A program made the position numbers and the translations under genes. A stretch of DNA of 64,000 nucleotides from the NCBI RefSeq assembly GCF_014529935.1, contig NZ_JACVFC010000001.1:372001-436000 (forward strand), read 5' to 3'. Positions 50,616 to 60,942 of this stretch are shown here, piece by piece; positions within the stretch are counted from its first letter, which is position 1; every line of letters begins with the position of its first letter. Under the pieces are notes generated by a model, which saw nothing but the letters and a program-made list of their open reading frames with translations, made no database searches and was not told the origin of the DNA. This stretch comes from Chitinophaga qingshengii. GTDB lineage: Bacteria; Bacteroidota; Bacteroidia; Chitinophagales; Chitinophagaceae.

Positions 50616-53165
50616 ATGAAAAAAATTATACTTACTGTCACCGCCCCGTTGTTATTCCATCAACTACCGGCACAGGACAAACACCTCACCGACACAACCC
50701 GTCAACTGGGAGAAATACAGATCGTCGGCTCCCGCAGCGCGGACCGTACCAAACTGAATTCACCGGTACCCGTAGATATCATCGATATCAAATCCTTACA
50801 GGAAACCGCTCCGCAAAGCAGTATCACACAGCTGTTGCAATACATCTCCCCTTCCTTTCACTCCGTGAACGGCAGCAATGCCGGCGATGCCGGTTCTGCG
50901 CTCAATCTCGCCCAGCTCCGCGGATTGGGCGTAGATCAGCTGCTGGTACTGGTCAACGGCAAACGCCGCCATAAAAGCGCTAACGTAAACTGGGGCGGCC
51001 TCGGCAACGGAGCCACCGGCTACGACCTCAACACCATCCCCGTAAGCGCGATCGAGCGTATTGAAATACTGCGCGACGGTGCCGCCGCTCAATACGGCTC
51101 CGATGCCATTGCCGGCGTAATTAATATCGTACTCAAAAAACAAACGGACCAGCTCCTGGTCAGTACCACTACCAGCACCAGGCGACGGGGCGACGGCGTG
51201 ACCACCCGCACCGGTATCAACTACGGTACCCGGGTAGGCCACGACGGCAGCTATTTTAACATCACCACCGAATTTGCCACCCAGGCCATTGCCCTGCAAC
51301 CCGGCCGGGATGATGCCGGGCTGTATAACGGCCCCATCTATGGCGGCGGCGCCAATACCAGGGGCTACGACCCAATCTATACCAAAGAGATAGACGACGC
51401 CATCCTGCAAAGCCGTGGCATAGACCGGCATTTTTTCGACCAGCGTGGCGGCGGTTCCAACAAAGCGAAAGATGCACTGCTGTTTTTTAATACAGCCATT
51501 CCCGTGAGAGAACAAACGGAACTATATGCCTTCGGCGGTATCAGTCGCCGCAACTCACAATTCACCGCGGTATACCGTTTGCCGGGATGGACGGAGCGCA
51601 ACAACACCACGCTTTACCCTGACGGTTTTCTCCCGGCCATGGACAATGGCATCACCGATAAATCCCTTGCTATCGGTATCAAAACAACTTTTCACCAATG
51701 GAAAATAGACTTATCCAATGTATATGGCCGTAATGATTTCAGCAATGTGATCAGCAATACACTCAATGCCAGTTTGGGTACTAAAAGTCCCGCTACCTTC
51801 GACGCCGGCAAATACAACGGTTCCCAGAACACGGCCAGCCTGGATATCAGCCGTTATTTCCCGCAGGCGCTGCATGGCCTCAACATCGCTTTCGGGGCGC
51901 AATACCGTACCGAGACCTACCAGATCATTGCCGGCGAAGAGGCATCCTATATCAAAGGAGACCTGCGGCCTATCTATCGCGTAGATACCAGCGCCGCCGG
52001 GGTGCCCTACCTCTCTGATGCCGGCTGGCTGGCGCTCAACGGCCTCTCTCCCGGATCGCAGATACACGCCGGTTTCCGGCCGGGCAACGAGGTGAATGTG
52101 AGTCGTGCTATTGTAGCCGCCTACGCCGATGTGGAAGCTAAAATCACTGCGCACTGGCTGCTCTCCGCTGCCGTGCGGGCGGAGAACTTTTCCGATTTTG
52201 GCAACGTGACTACCGGGAAAGTGGCCACCCGCTATAGTTTTGCACCCTGGTTAAGCTTGCGGGCCTCTGCCAACACCGGTTTCCGGGCGCCGGACCTCGC
52301 CCAGTTCTACTATACGGAAACCTCTACCACTTTTCAGCAGGGCCGGGCTATCGACCTCGTAACGGCTTCCAACAAAAGCGCCGCTACCCGGGCGCTGGGC
52401 ATCCCCTCGCTTACACCCGAACGGTCTACCGGATATACCGCCGGTATTACTTCTCAACCGGCGCCCCGCGCAGAAATCACCGCCGACGCCTATTACGTGG
52501 AAATTAAAAATCGTGTAGGCAATACCGGTAACTTCTCAGCCAACGATCCCCATCTGCCGGCTGATGTACGCGGTCTGCTGCTGCAAACGGGTACCACCCA
52601 GGCAAAGTTCTTTTACAACGCCTTTAATACCCGTACCCAGGGCGTAGAGGTAACGGCCAGCTACCGCATCCCGCTGGGGCATAGCCAGCTGCAGCTGCTG
52701 GCAGGCGGCAACTTCGTCAACAATGAGGTAACACATATCAATACACCGAAAGGACTGGAACAATACCAATACGTGATCTTCAGTGAGGCGGAGAGAGCCA
52801 GGGTTACAACAAACATTCCCGGCAGTAAAATCACGCTGCAAGGCGCCTGGAGCACGCCCCGCTGGTCTTTGTTGCTGCGTACGGTGTATTTCGGCCCGGT
52901 GACGACCGCCACGGCACAAAATGCCACTTTTCCCAAACCGGATTACTATTTCCAGCAACTGAAACCCATCTGGATCACCGACCTGTCCGTGGGTTACCAT
53001 ATCAGCAAAAACATACAGGCTACACTAGGCATCAACAATGTATTTGATGTACTGGGCGATTACACCGACCCTGCTATTTCCGGTCTGCGTAACCCCACCG
53101 TGGTAGGTATCCAGAATGGCAGCGCCGGTATCCAGCCATTCGTCAGACTGTTTGGCAAATTCTGA
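50616..53165 (+). CDS. TonB-dependent receptor
   Basis: 849 residues from the ATG at 50616 (a TTG nine bases earlier is in frame). A plug with TRQLGEIQIVGSRSADRT and IERIEILRDGAAAQYGSDAIAGVINIV precedes a barrel ending PFVRLFGKF. It lacks a carboxypeptidase-regulatory domain, unlike the SusC type. It is coupled to the peroxidase upstream and the DUF4397 gene 24 bp downstream; the cargo could be a metal or organic chelate. Confidence 0.9.
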   Translation: MKKIILTVTAPLLFHQLPAQDKHLTDTTRQLGEIQIVGSRSADRTKLNSPVPVDIIDIKSLQETAPQSSITQLLQYISPSFHSVNGSNAGDAGSALNLAQLRGLGVDQLLVLVNGKRRHKSANVNWGGLGNGATGYDLNTIPVSAIERIEILRDGAAAQYGSDAIAGVINIVLKKQTDQLLVSTTTSTRRRGDGVTTRTGINYGTRVGHDGSYFNITTEFATQAIALQPGRDDAGLYNGPIYGGGANTRGYDPIYTKEIDDAILQSRGIDRHFFDQRGGGSNKAKDALLFFNTAIPVREQTELYAFGGISRRNSQFTAVYRLPGWTERNNTTLYPDGFLPAMDNGITDKSLAIGIKTTFHQWKIDLSNVYGRNDFSNVISNTLNASLGTKSPATFDAGKYNGSQNTASLDISRYFPQALHGLNIAFGAQYRTETYQIIAGEEASYIKGDLRPIYRVDTSAAGVPYLSDAGWLALNGLSPGSQIHAGFRPGNEVNVSRAIVAAYADVEAKITAHWLLSAAVRAENFSDFGNVTTGKVATRYSFAPWLSLRASANTGFRAPDLAQFYYTETSTTFQQGRAIDLVTASNKSAATRALGIPSLTPERSTGYTAGITSQPAPRAEITADAYYVEIKNRVGNTGNFSANDPHLPADVRGLLLQTGTTQAKFFYNAFNTRTQGVEVTASYRIPLGHSQLQLLAGGNFVNNEVTHINTPKGLEQYQYVIFSEAERARVTTNIPGSKITLQGAWSTPRWSLLLRTVYFGPVTTATAQNATFPKPDYYFQQLKPIWITDLSVGYHISKNIQATLGINNVFDVLGDYTDPAISGLRNPTVVGIQNGSAGIQPFVRLFGKF

Positions 53166-53189
53166 TCATCGCCCTAAAAAAATAATGAC

Positions 53190-53957
53190 ATGAAACGATA
53201 TTTCCCCTTCATATTACTGGCCTTCAGCGCCTGCACCAAAAGTGATTACCTTGATGTGAATGCCGGCGAGCGGCCGCCGCTGCAAGCTTACATCAGCTTC
53301 GTGAATGCCCGCCCGGTGGCTACCGGTATCCAGTTCTGGACATTCACCCAACAGGTAACCACTACTGCTGTCGGTGCTAACCAGTCCTCTCCCTATCTGC
53401 CTGCTACCTATGGCAATGTGCAAATCAATTTTACAGAAGGGAATGGCAGCAGTTACAAGGCTTCGCGCCAGTTTGGTAACAGTGCCGCCTATACGGAAAA
53501 CGGCGGTCCCAATGGCCCCATTCCCGGATATTATCATACCGTGGTGGCCGCCGCCAAAAAGGACGACCGCAGCAAAGATACACTGGTGCTCTTCTACGAC
53601 GATCTGAGCAAAGCGCCTGATGGCAAAGCTAAACTGCGTTTCCTTCATTTCGCCGCTGGTATCGGCGATGTGCAGGTAACACTACAACAGCAGGGCAGCG
53701 GCAAAGTCTGGTTTGAAAAGGTGAGTTATGGCAGCGCCGGCGGGGGCAACCTGTCAGGCGCTGCTTATGACTTAGGACCGTTCACTAACGTAAACGCGGG
53801 TACGATTTCATTGACTGTCAGTGTCAACGGAAAACCATTGGATATACCGGCACTGGCATCACTGAAGCTGGAAGCGGGGAAAGCGTATACGGTTCTGTTG
53901 AATAGCAGCGTGAATGAAAAAGGTGTTCCCGGGGCGAGTTTGTTGGTACATGAATAG
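53190..53957 (+). CDS. DUF4397 domain lipoprotein
   Basis: 255 residues with a lipoprotein signal (FILLAFSACTKSD). The domain shows AYISFVNARP, AKLRFLHFAAGIGDVQVTL and LKLEAGKAYTVLLNSSV, the repeated beta pattern of DUF4397. Its function is unknown; a surface lipoprotein downstream of a TonB receptor is often involved in substrate capture. Confidence 0.85.
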   Translation: MKRYFPFILLAFSACTKSDYLDVNAGERPPLQAYISFVNARPVATGIQFWTFTQQVTTTAVGANQSSPYLPATYGNVQINFTEGNGSSYKASRQFGNSAAYTENGGPNGPIPGYYHTVVAAAKKDDRSKDTLVLFYDDLSKAPDGKAKLRFLHFAAGIGDVQVTLQQQGSGKVWFEKVSYGSAGGGNLSGAAYDLGPFTNVNAGTISLTVSVNGKPLDIPALASLKLEAGKAYTVLLNSSVNEKGVPGASLLVHE

Positions 53958-53995
53958 GGGACGCGGCGGTTCTGAAAGGGGGGATACCGTCGAAG

Positions 53996-54030
53996 AACCC
54001 AGGGCTAAAACCCTGGGTTTCCGCGTTTTT
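53996..54030. terminator. Intrinsic terminator between convergent genes
   Basis: AACCCAGGG (53996-54004) and CCCTGGGTT (54011-54019) around a six-base loop; an outer ACGCGG (53961-53966) and CCGCGT (54021-54026) could extend the stem, and a T-run follows at 54027. It lies between convergent genes. Confidence 0.85.
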
Positions 54031-54033
54031 TAT

Positions 54034-55911
54034 TTAAAACCTCACGCTGCCTCCCAACGTCACCCATCGGCCGGGCATGGGAACTGCACCGGCTTCTACA
54101 TAGGTCACGTCCAGCAGGTTATTAGCATCGGCATATACCAGGAAACGGCGCTGCTGGTAAGCAATACGGGCATCCACTACGGTATAGTCCTTATAGTTGA
54201 TACGCATGTTATAACGCGCGGTAGCAGACACCATCCAATGCTGCAGCAGGGAAGCACGCACACCGGCGGTTAACTGATGCCGCAGGCTCTCGATCACATA
54301 ACGGGATATCTTGTTGCTGTTATCATCTCCCTTAAAAGAAGGAGAAAGGTAATTATACCCGGCATTAGCAGCAAAGCTGCTGAATACGCCGCCGGCAAAA
54401 GTAGTAGCATAACCTGTTTGCAGGGAGAACCCTTTTGTATCTGCCCGCTGGAAGTTCTGCGGCTGCCAGGGTTGCGGGAGGCTATCTTTCACGTAGTCAA
54501 TAAAATCGGATATCTGACGATAGAATACGCTGCCGGAATAGGAAAACTTACCGCTGTACCTGCGGATGCCCGCTTCCATATAAGTCGCTTTTTCCACGCC
54601 CAGGTTGGCATTGCCGAGAATGGCCGGGCTCTTGTAATACAGGTCGGTGTACGTAGGCAGGCGTTGTGCTGTGCCGATATTGGCATACAGCTTCAGGTCG
54701 GAAGTGATGTTAAAACCAGCGTCTGCACCGGGGAAGAACTGCCAGCCATAAGCGGAATTGTAGTTCAGATAACCGCCTACAGAGAAGTTAAAACGTTTAT
54801 CGGCTTTACTTTTGTATTCTCCATAGATACCCAGGTTGGTCCTTTCATGAATACCCAGGTTATTGCTGTTGATAGCCTCATAGCGGGCTTCCGCGCCGGC
54901 GCCGAAGGAGCCTATAGCGGTTTCAAAGCGGTTGTTGAGTTCTAGGTCTACAATATTGTTGTCGTGCAGGTTAGCACCGGCTTTATTTTGTTTGACGTAG
55001 AGATAGTTGTCTTCCGTATAGCGGTAACTCATGCGGGGGGTCATCTCCCACCCTTTGCGAACCTGGATTTTATCGCTCACCGCCGCCAGGAAGGTTTTTA
55101 CGGATTCTTCCGATTCCTTATCACCGGGCGCTGCATAGAAGCCATTGGCGCCATAACTGTTTTTCACAAAACCGGCCAGCGCTCTGACATCATGGTTAGC
55201 CGACGGCTGAAAAGCACCCTGGTAAAAGGCTCTGTAGTTATCATAGGCGGTATTGTAACGATAACCGTTGCCACTGTTGGCGTTGAGTGACAGCGATTGT
55301 CCGCTGTTACCGCTCATCAGCGTACCGGTGGCGCCCACGCCGTAACCGCTGTACAATTTATCTTTTTCATTCTTTTTGAAGCTGCTGCCTGCGTTAGCAC
55401 GCACAACAGCGCCGGTTTCTTTCGGCTGCCGTGTGATGATATTGATCGCCCCGTTGAGCGCATTGATACCGTATACCCGGGCAGCGGCGCCACGGAGGAC
55501 TTCAATATGATCCACATCGTCCAGGGAAACCGGCAGGTTCATCATATTATGGCCTGTCTGCGGATCAGTGATTTTGATGCCGTTCAATAATACCAGTGTC
55601 TGGTCAAAGGTACCGCCATCAATACCGATATCAGCCTGTACACCGCCGGGACCGCGCTGACGCACATCCAGTCCGGGTACAAACGCCAATACCTCGTTGA
55701 TAGAGGTAACAGCCAATGCGTCTATCTGTTTACGGCTGATGATGGTAATATTACGATTGGCTGCCTTTAAAGGCGCTGCCAGCCTGTTTTCCTGCACAAT
55801 CACCTCATCGAGGCTGTGCCGGGCCATCACAGTATCAGCAGGGTGTTGCTGGGCGGTGGCTCGGCCACACAGGCCCGTTAAAAGGAATATCAGGAGGGTA
55901 CGGTTGTGCAT
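54034..55911 (-). CDS. TonB-dependent receptor (BtuB-like plug)
   Basis: 625 residues with a signal peptide (LLIFLLTGLCGRATAQ) and TonB box region (HSLDEVIVQENRL). The plug carries GPGGVQADIGIDGGTFDQTLVLLNGI and VDHIEVLRGAAARVYGINALNGAINII; the barrel ends in a Phe (WVTLGGSVRF). It resembles BtuB-type receptors by size, but there is no room for a cobalamin riboswitch in the 48-bp gap upstream, where a -7 box is seen instead. The substrate is therefore open. Confidence 0.88.
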   Translation of the reverse strand: MHNRTLLIFLLTGLCGRATAQQHPADTVMARHSLDEVIVQENRLAAPLKAANRNITIISRKQIDALAVTSINEVLAFVPGLDVRQRGPGGVQADIGIDGGTFDQTLVLLNGIKITDPQTGHNMMNLPVSLDDVDHIEVLRGAAARVYGINALNGAINIITRQPKETGAVVRANAGSSFKKNEKDKLYSGYGVGATGTLMSGNSGQSLSLNANSGNGYRYNTAYDNYRAFYQGAFQPSANHDVRALAGFVKNSYGANGFYAAPGDKESEESVKTFLAAVSDKIQVRKGWEMTPRMSYRYTEDNYLYVKQNKAGANLHDNNIVDLELNNRFETAIGSFGAGAEARYEAINSNNLGIHERTNLGIYGEYKSKADKRFNFSVGGYLNYNSAYGWQFFPGADAGFNITSDLKLYANIGTAQRLPTYTDLYYKSPAILGNANLGVEKATYMEAGIRRYSGKFSYSGSVFYRQISDFIDYVKDSLPQPWQPQNFQRADTKGFSLQTGYATTFAGGVFSSFAANAGYNYLSPSFKGDDNSNKISRYVIESLRHQLTAGVRASLLQHWMVSATARYNMRINYKDYTVVDARIAYQQRRFLVYADANNLLDVTYVEAGAVPMPGRWVTLGGSVRF

Positions 55912-55939
55912 TTTTATTTAAAAATTGGTCAAAGCGGCG

Positions 55940-55947
55940 CAAAAGTA
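55940..55947 (-). promoter_or_regulatory. -7 box of the BtuB-like receptor gene
   Basis: TACTTTTG on the minus strand, exact TAnnTTTG match, 28 bases before the receptor ATG. It allows the receptor to be transcribed separately from the LytTR pair upstream. Confidence 0.5.
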
Positions 55948-55959
55948 CAGAGAATTTAT

Positions 55960-56658
55960 TTATAACAGGTTTTTACGGGCTATCAGATCCATAAAAGCCG
56001 CTTTGTAATGCTCCCCGATCGGAATATAATGCGACCCGATGCGGATGCGGTTCCTTTCAATACCTTCCATCCCGGAAAGGGCGATGATAAACGATTTATG
56101 CACCCGCACAAACTGCTCTGCCGGCAATACTTCCTCCAGCCGGCGTATACTTTGCAGGGTCATTATTTTACCCCGGACGGTATGCAGGGCCACATATTCC
56201 TTCAAACTTTCTGCAAAGAGCAAGTCATGCAGGTTGACTTTCTGCGTCCAGCCATCTGTTTTCACCAGGAGGAAAGGAGCTGTTTTTTCAGGAACCGGTG
56301 CTATACGCTCCCGTGCTTTAGCCACTGCTTTAAGGAAACGTTCCAGGGAGATAGGTTTAAGCAGATAGTCCACCACATCCAGCTCATACCCTTCCAGGGC
56401 ATACTGCGGATAAGCGGTGGTGAAAATCACTTTACAATGGTTGCCCAGCAACTGTTTGAGTTGAAGCCCATTCAGCTCCGGCATCTGTATATCCAGGAAT
56501 ACCAGGTCGGCCGGTTGTTGCTGCAAGGCAGCCAACGCTTCCAGCGGATTACTGAAAACACCGGTCAGCTGTAAAAACGGCGTTTGCAGGATATAATCCT
56601 GCAACAACGCCTTGGGCAATGGTTCATCATCAATGATCACACAGGACAATACAGCCAT
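55960..56658 (-). CDS. LytTR-type response regulator
   Basis: 232 residues: receiver domain with VIIDDEPLPKAL and phospho-acceptor LVFLDIQMPELNG, then LytTR DNA-binding domain (LLVKTDGWTQKVNLHDLLFAES, VRVHKSFIIAL, IGSHYIPIGEHYK). It is encoded 2 bp after the kinase and upstream of the TonB receptor, whose expression it may control. Confidence 0.94.
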   Translation of the reverse strand: MAVLSCVIIDDEPLPKALLQDYILQTPFLQLTGVFSNPLEALAALQQQPADLVFLDIQMPELNGLQLKQLLGNHCKVIFTTAYPQYALEGYELDVVDYLLKPISLERFLKAVAKARERIAPVPEKTAPFLLVKTDGWTQKVNLHDLLFAESLKEYVALHTVRGKIMTLQSIRRLEEVLPAEQFVRVHKSFIIALSGMEGIERNRIRIGSHYIPIGEHYKAAFMDLIARKNLL

Positions 56659-56660
56659 TT

Positions 56661-57668
56661 TCAGGAGAGTTGAATCGTTAAAGCGATGGTATATTGCCGG
56701 CCGCTAATAGATGTTTCATACCGGTATTTACCGGGATACAATAGTTCCAGCCTTCGTTGCACATTAACCAGACCAATACCTTTGCCGGGATCTTTCTGCC
56801 CTTCGTTAATGAGGTTCGCCGCCTGAAAACACAACTGATCGTTGCACAGCACCAGACTTATTTCCACCGGATGCGCCGCGTCGTTCAGTACAGCATGTTT
56901 GAAAATATTCTCTACAAATGGTACCAGCAACAAGGGAGCAATGCGGTATTGATCCAGGTCTCCGTTAACAGTGAGATGACAGGCCATTTCACCGTGTACC
57001 CGTAACCGTTGTAAGGCGATGAGTTGCTCTATATAGGCCAGCTCCTTCCTTAGTGGTACGCGATCCTGGTTGCTGTCGTCCATCATGTAATGCATCATCT
57101 CAGACAGCTTCATCACCGCATCGGCAGTATCCGGCGACTGCTGATAAGCCAGTACATAAATACTGTTGAGGGTATTAAACAGGAAATGCGGATTGAGCTG
57201 GGATTTCAGGAAAGCCAGTTCTGTTGTCAATTGTTGGGTTTCCATCCGGCGTTTTATCCGGTCATGGTAAAACCAGTCTTCTGCAAAACGCCAGGCGATA
57301 CCCAGCGGCATCAGGTAACAAAACAGGTAGCCTGTGTGCAGGAACCAACGCAGGATTTTAAAATCAATGGTACCTTCCTGGTACCGGCCGAAAAAAGCGT
57401 TCAAGCCTAACACGACTACTGTATCCAATAACATCAGTCCCAGCCAGCCTAATAATAACGGCGCCCATTGACGGTCCCGCTGCCAGCGTGGAAACAGCCA
57501 GCTGTAGTTGGCGTAGAAAGAAGAAAGATAAAGTGCGAAATAAATCAGCCACTCCATCATACCCTGGGTGTCCCGTGCCCGTATTATTGGTTCGGTGATG
57601 ATCACCACCATCAGTAACCAGAAACCGGCATGTAGCAAACGTTGTTGTTTCATAGTTTGAATTTTCAT
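56661..57668 (-). CDS. LytS-like sensor histidine kinase
   Basis: 335 residues; a second in-frame ATG lies at 57653. Four membrane helices in the first 130 residues (LLHAGFWLLMVVIITEP, LIYFALYLSSFYANY, LLLGWLGLMLLDTVVVLGL, WFLHTGYLFCYLMPLGIAW), then the His_kinase domain with LKSQLNPHFLFNTLNSIYVLA and ATPase with NLINEGQKDPGKGIGLVNVQRRL. It is the partner of the LytTR regulator. Confidence 0.93.
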   Translation of the reverse strand: MKIQTMKQQRLLHAGFWLLMVVIITEPIIRARDTQGMMEWLIYFALYLSSFYANYSWLFPRWQRDRQWAPLLLGWLGLMLLDTVVVLGLNAFFGRYQEGTIDFKILRWFLHTGYLFCYLMPLGIAWRFAEDWFYHDRIKRRMETQQLTTELAFLKSQLNPHFLFNTLNSIYVLAYQQSPDTADAVMKLSEMMHYMMDDSNQDRVPLRKELAYIEQLIALQRLRVHGEMACHLTVNGDLDQYRIAPLLLVPFVENIFKHAVLNDAAHPVEISLVLCNDQLCFQAANLINEGQKDPGKGIGLVNVQRRLELLYPGKYRYETSISGRQYTIALTIQLS

Positions 57669-57855
57669 AACCTGAAATTACCACCGGCGCGGGAAGCGCT
57701 TTTTTCATTTCAACAAACAGGCTCATATAGGGTATCAACGCCGGAAAGAACACTTATTTTTCTGCCAGCCACTCATCAAATTACTCATTTTTTGCTTCCG
57801 GATATAAATATTAGATACTATCTTGACAGCACTGCGTACCTGTAAAAGCTACATC

Positions 57856-60231
57856 ATGAAATTCCACGTATACTCCCTGGCGTTATTGCTCGGCTGTGCC
57901 AGTCCCGCGATTTCCTATAGCCAGCAACTGCCTGTCAACCCGGCGCTGTTGCAAAACCACTGGACCGCCTCCTGGATCAGCTGTCCCGGTATTGCCCAAA
58001 GAGCCTATGGCATTTATCATTTCCGTAAAACCGTCACCCTGACCGGTAAACCGGCGAAGTTTATCGTTCACCTGAGCGCCGACAACCGTTATCGCTTTTT
58101 TGTGAATGGTCAGGCGGTATGCAGTGGTCCCGCCCGTGGCGACCTTTACAACTGGAACTTTGAAACCGTAGATATAGCGCCTTACCTGCGTGCCGGTGAC
58201 AATACCCTGGCCGCCCTGGTCTGGAATATGGGGGAACATGCGCCCGTAGCGCAGGTCTCCAACCAAACCGGCTGGCTGCTGCAGGGAGATACGGAAGCGG
58301 AAAAGATCGTCAATACCGGCAAGGACTGGAAGGTATATCACGATACCGCCTATACGCCTTGTTCACTTGACAATGGCGCCCGGTTACGCAGTTATATGGT
58401 CATCGGTCCGGGTGACCATATAAACGGCCAGGCCTACCCCTGGGGCTGGGAACAGCCAGGTTATGATGACAGCCACTGGAGCGCTGCACAGGGCGTTACC
58501 CGGCCGGCCGCCGCAGGCTATGGTACCGATAACCTCTGGACACTGGTACCCCGCAGCATACCGCTGATGGAGGAAGTGCCCGAACGGATGGGACAGGTAC
58601 GCCGCAGCAATGGCATTACTCCCGCTGCAGGCTGGCCTAACCGGCAGGCGACGCTGGAAATACCCGCCCGCCAAACCGTAAGCATCCTGGTAGACCAGAC
58701 CTATAACACTACCGCCTATCCGCAGTTGACCGTATCCGGCGGCAAAGCTGCCAGTATTAAAATAACCTACGCAGAAGCTTTGTTCCGCAACCATAAAAAG
58801 GCCAACCGCAACGAGGTAGAGGGCATGGAGATGATCGGCAACTACGACATCTTTGAACCCGACGGCGGCAACCACCGTACCTTCCGGCCACTGTGGTTCC
58901 GTACTTACCGTTATCTCCAGCTGGACATCACCACCGGCGATGAACCGCTGCGGATAGAAGACCTTTACGGGATGCGTACCGGGTACCCGTTTGAAGAAAA
59001 AGCCAGCTTCAGCTGCAACGATACTACGCTTACGGACATATGGAAAACAGGCTGGCGCACCGCCCGCCTCTGTGCCGGAGAAACGTATTTCGACTGTCCC
59101 TACTACGAACAGCTGCAATATGAAGGTGATACCCGCATCCAGTCGCTCATCTCCCTCTATGTAGCCGGCGACGACCGGCTGATGCGTAAAGCCATCCACG
59201 ATTTTTATTGCTCCCGCGTGCCGGAAGGACTTACGCAAGGCCGTTATCCGAGCAATCGCCTGCAGGTGATACCACCCTTTTCCCTCTACTGGGTGTCTAT
59301 GTTGTACGATTATTGGATGCACCGGAAAGATGACGCTTTCCTGCAACAATATCTCATGGCCGCACAGGGCGTGCTGGATTGGTACGAAAAACACATCGAC
59401 AGCAGCCGCCAGTTATTAGGTCCCATGAAGTGGTGGGGCTTCACCGACTGGAACACATCTTTCCCTAACGGCGTACCGGATGGCGCTACCGATGGTCATT
59501 CCGCCGTGGTGACCTTACAATATGCATATACGTTACAACAAGCCCAGGCCTTGTTTGCCGGCTTCGGGAAACAGGCGCTGGCACAGCATTATAAAGCGTT
59601 GGCCCAAAGCCTCACCCAAAGCGTGTACCGTCAGTGTTTCGATCCTGTACGCAATGCCATGGCCAATACACCGGAGAAAAAAAGTTTCAGTCAGCATGCC
59701 GGTATTATGGCGGTATTGGCGGGGGCTATCCCGGTCAACCAGCAACAGGCCGTCCTCCGCCGGCTGATGACGGATACCACGATGAGTCAGGCTACCTTCT
59801 ACTATCGTTTTTATCTCAACCAGGCATTGAAAAAAGCCGACATGGGCAACCAATACTACGGCCAACTACAACCCTGGCGGGATATGCTCTCCATAGGACT
59901 GACCACCTTCGCAGAAAACCCGGAGCCTACCCGCTCCGATTGCCATGCCTGGAGTGCCAGCCCTAATTATGATTTTCTGGCTACTATCTGCGGTATTATG
60001 CCCGCACAACCCGGCTTTGCCCGGGTGAAGATAGCGCCGGCCCCCGGGGAACTGCAGCAGATCAAAGGAAGTATGCCGCATCCGTTGGGGAATATAACGG
60101 TGTCACTTACACGTAAAGGCGCACATGGCATAACGGCCGATATAACCTTACCTGCCGGGCTGGATGGCGTGTTTGTATGGGAAGGGAAAGAGAAGGTATT
60201 ACATGCTGGAAGGCAGACGGTTCAGTTTTAG
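57856..60231 (+). CDS. GH78-like alpha-L-rhamnosidase
   Basis: 791 residues from the ATG at 57856, with a signal peptide (FHVYSLALLLGCASPAISYSQ). N-terminal beta domains (TASWISCPGIAQRAYGIYHFRKTV) precede the (alpha/alpha)6 barrel with AGETYFDCPYYEQLQYEGDTRIQ and MKWWGFTDWNTSFPNGVPDGATDGHSA, which carry the likely acidic catalytic residues. It removes L-rhamnose from glycans or glycosides in the periplasm. No SusCD pair is beside it. Confidence 0.9.
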   Translation: MKFHVYSLALLLGCASPAISYSQQLPVNPALLQNHWTASWISCPGIAQRAYGIYHFRKTVTLTGKPAKFIVHLSADNRYRFFVNGQAVCSGPARGDLYNWNFETVDIAPYLRAGDNTLAALVWNMGEHAPVAQVSNQTGWLLQGDTEAEKIVNTGKDWKVYHDTAYTPCSLDNGARLRSYMVIGPGDHINGQAYPWGWEQPGYDDSHWSAAQGVTRPAAAGYGTDNLWTLVPRSIPLMEEVPERMGQVRRSNGITPAAGWPNRQATLEIPARQTVSILVDQTYNTTAYPQLTVSGGKAASIKITYAEALFRNHKKANRNEVEGMEMIGNYDIFEPDGGNHRTFRPLWFRTYRYLQLDITTGDEPLRIEDLYGMRTGYPFEEKASFSCNDTTLTDIWKTGWRTARLCAGETYFDCPYYEQLQYEGDTRIQSLISLYVAGDDRLMRKAIHDFYCSRVPEGLTQGRYPSNRLQVIPPFSLYWVSMLYDYWMHRKDDAFLQQYLMAAQGVLDWYEKHIDSSRQLLGPMKWWGFTDWNTSFPNGVPDGATDGHSAVVTLQYAYTLQQAQALFAGFGKQALAQHYKALAQSLTQSVYRQCFDPVRNAMANTPEKKSFSQHAGIMAVLAGAIPVNQQQAVLRRLMTDTTMSQATFYYRFYLNQALKKADMGNQYYGQLQPWRDMLSIGLTTFAENPEPTRSDCHAWSASPNYDFLATICGIMPAQPGFARVKIAPAPGELQQIKGSMPHPLGNITVSLTRKGAHGITADITLPAGLDGVFVWEGKEKVLHAGRQTVQF

Positions 60232-60285
60232 GTGGGGAATGACTTATCTTTAGTACGAGATATTAATCAACCGCCTGTACTGCAC

Positions 60286-60828
60286 ATGATAAAAAAGCTG
60301 TCTTTTAGCATATTAGCGATAGCAATCACCAGTTGCCAAACGCAGAAAGAACATCCTGTAACAGAATTATACAATGACCATGCAGGGTTTTGTATAAAAG
60401 CACAGATCCCCGAAGGTTGGTCGGATGATAAAGAGATTCGTAGTTTTTTAGATGAAAATTTCATCTTCCAAAATGTAAAATCGACCCAAGACCATGCTTC
60501 GTGGATGGTGCTGCAGGTCTATGAATATAAGTCGGGAAAACCTGATCAGTTTACCGTTGACTCTCTGCTAACCTGGCACATAAAGGAGGCACAGGTAGAA
60601 AATAAGACAATGAATGTCTTAAGCAGACATACACAAAAACAGTCCTCCGGGAAAACCACGGGTTACTTCGACTCCATTGTAGAATGGGACACCAATACAG
60701 TGGCCTATTCAAGGGTACTTATCTTTAACCAGGGAAAGAAAATAGCTGTTTTATCATTACACAGTAAAGGGAATCAACCTTCTTTTCAGAAAATAGCTAA
60801 CATGATCACAGCATCATTAGATTATTGA
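60286..60828 (+). CDS. Hypothetical lipoprotein
   Basis: 180 residues from the ATG at 60286. A lipobox (LAIAITSCQTQ) suggests lipidation. The rest (FCIKAQIPEGWSDDKEIRSF, WDTNTVAYSRVLIFNQGKKIAVLSLHSKG, FQKIANMITASLDY) resembles PsbP/Mog1-type small alpha-beta proteins, but no family is certain. TATCTTTA at 60245-60252 is a near -7 box. Confidence 0.65.
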   Translation: MIKKLSFSILAIAITSCQTQKEHPVTELYNDHAGFCIKAQIPEGWSDDKEIRSFLDENFIFQNVKSTQDHASWMVLQVYEYKSGKPDQFTVDSLLTWHIKEAQVENKTMNVLSRHTQKQSSGKTTGYFDSIVEWDTNTVAYSRVLIFNQGKKIAVLSLHSKGNQPSFQKIANMITASLDY

Positions 60829-60942
60829 TTCCTGCTCTTGAAGTAAAACTTTAAATAACATCTTTATCTTGCCGGCAAATGAAAGTATTCGCCCACATTA
60901 ATTAAATGACATCTTTAGCAGCCAGCAATTCCCCTGACATCT

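Noticed and set aside
54034..55960. Cobalamin riboswitch upstream of the BtuB-like receptor
   Set aside because: The gap to the upstream gene is only 48 bp, too short for one.
57364..57753. 129-codon minus-strand frame overlapping the LytS-like kinase start
   Set aside because: It is in another frame of a well-supported gene.
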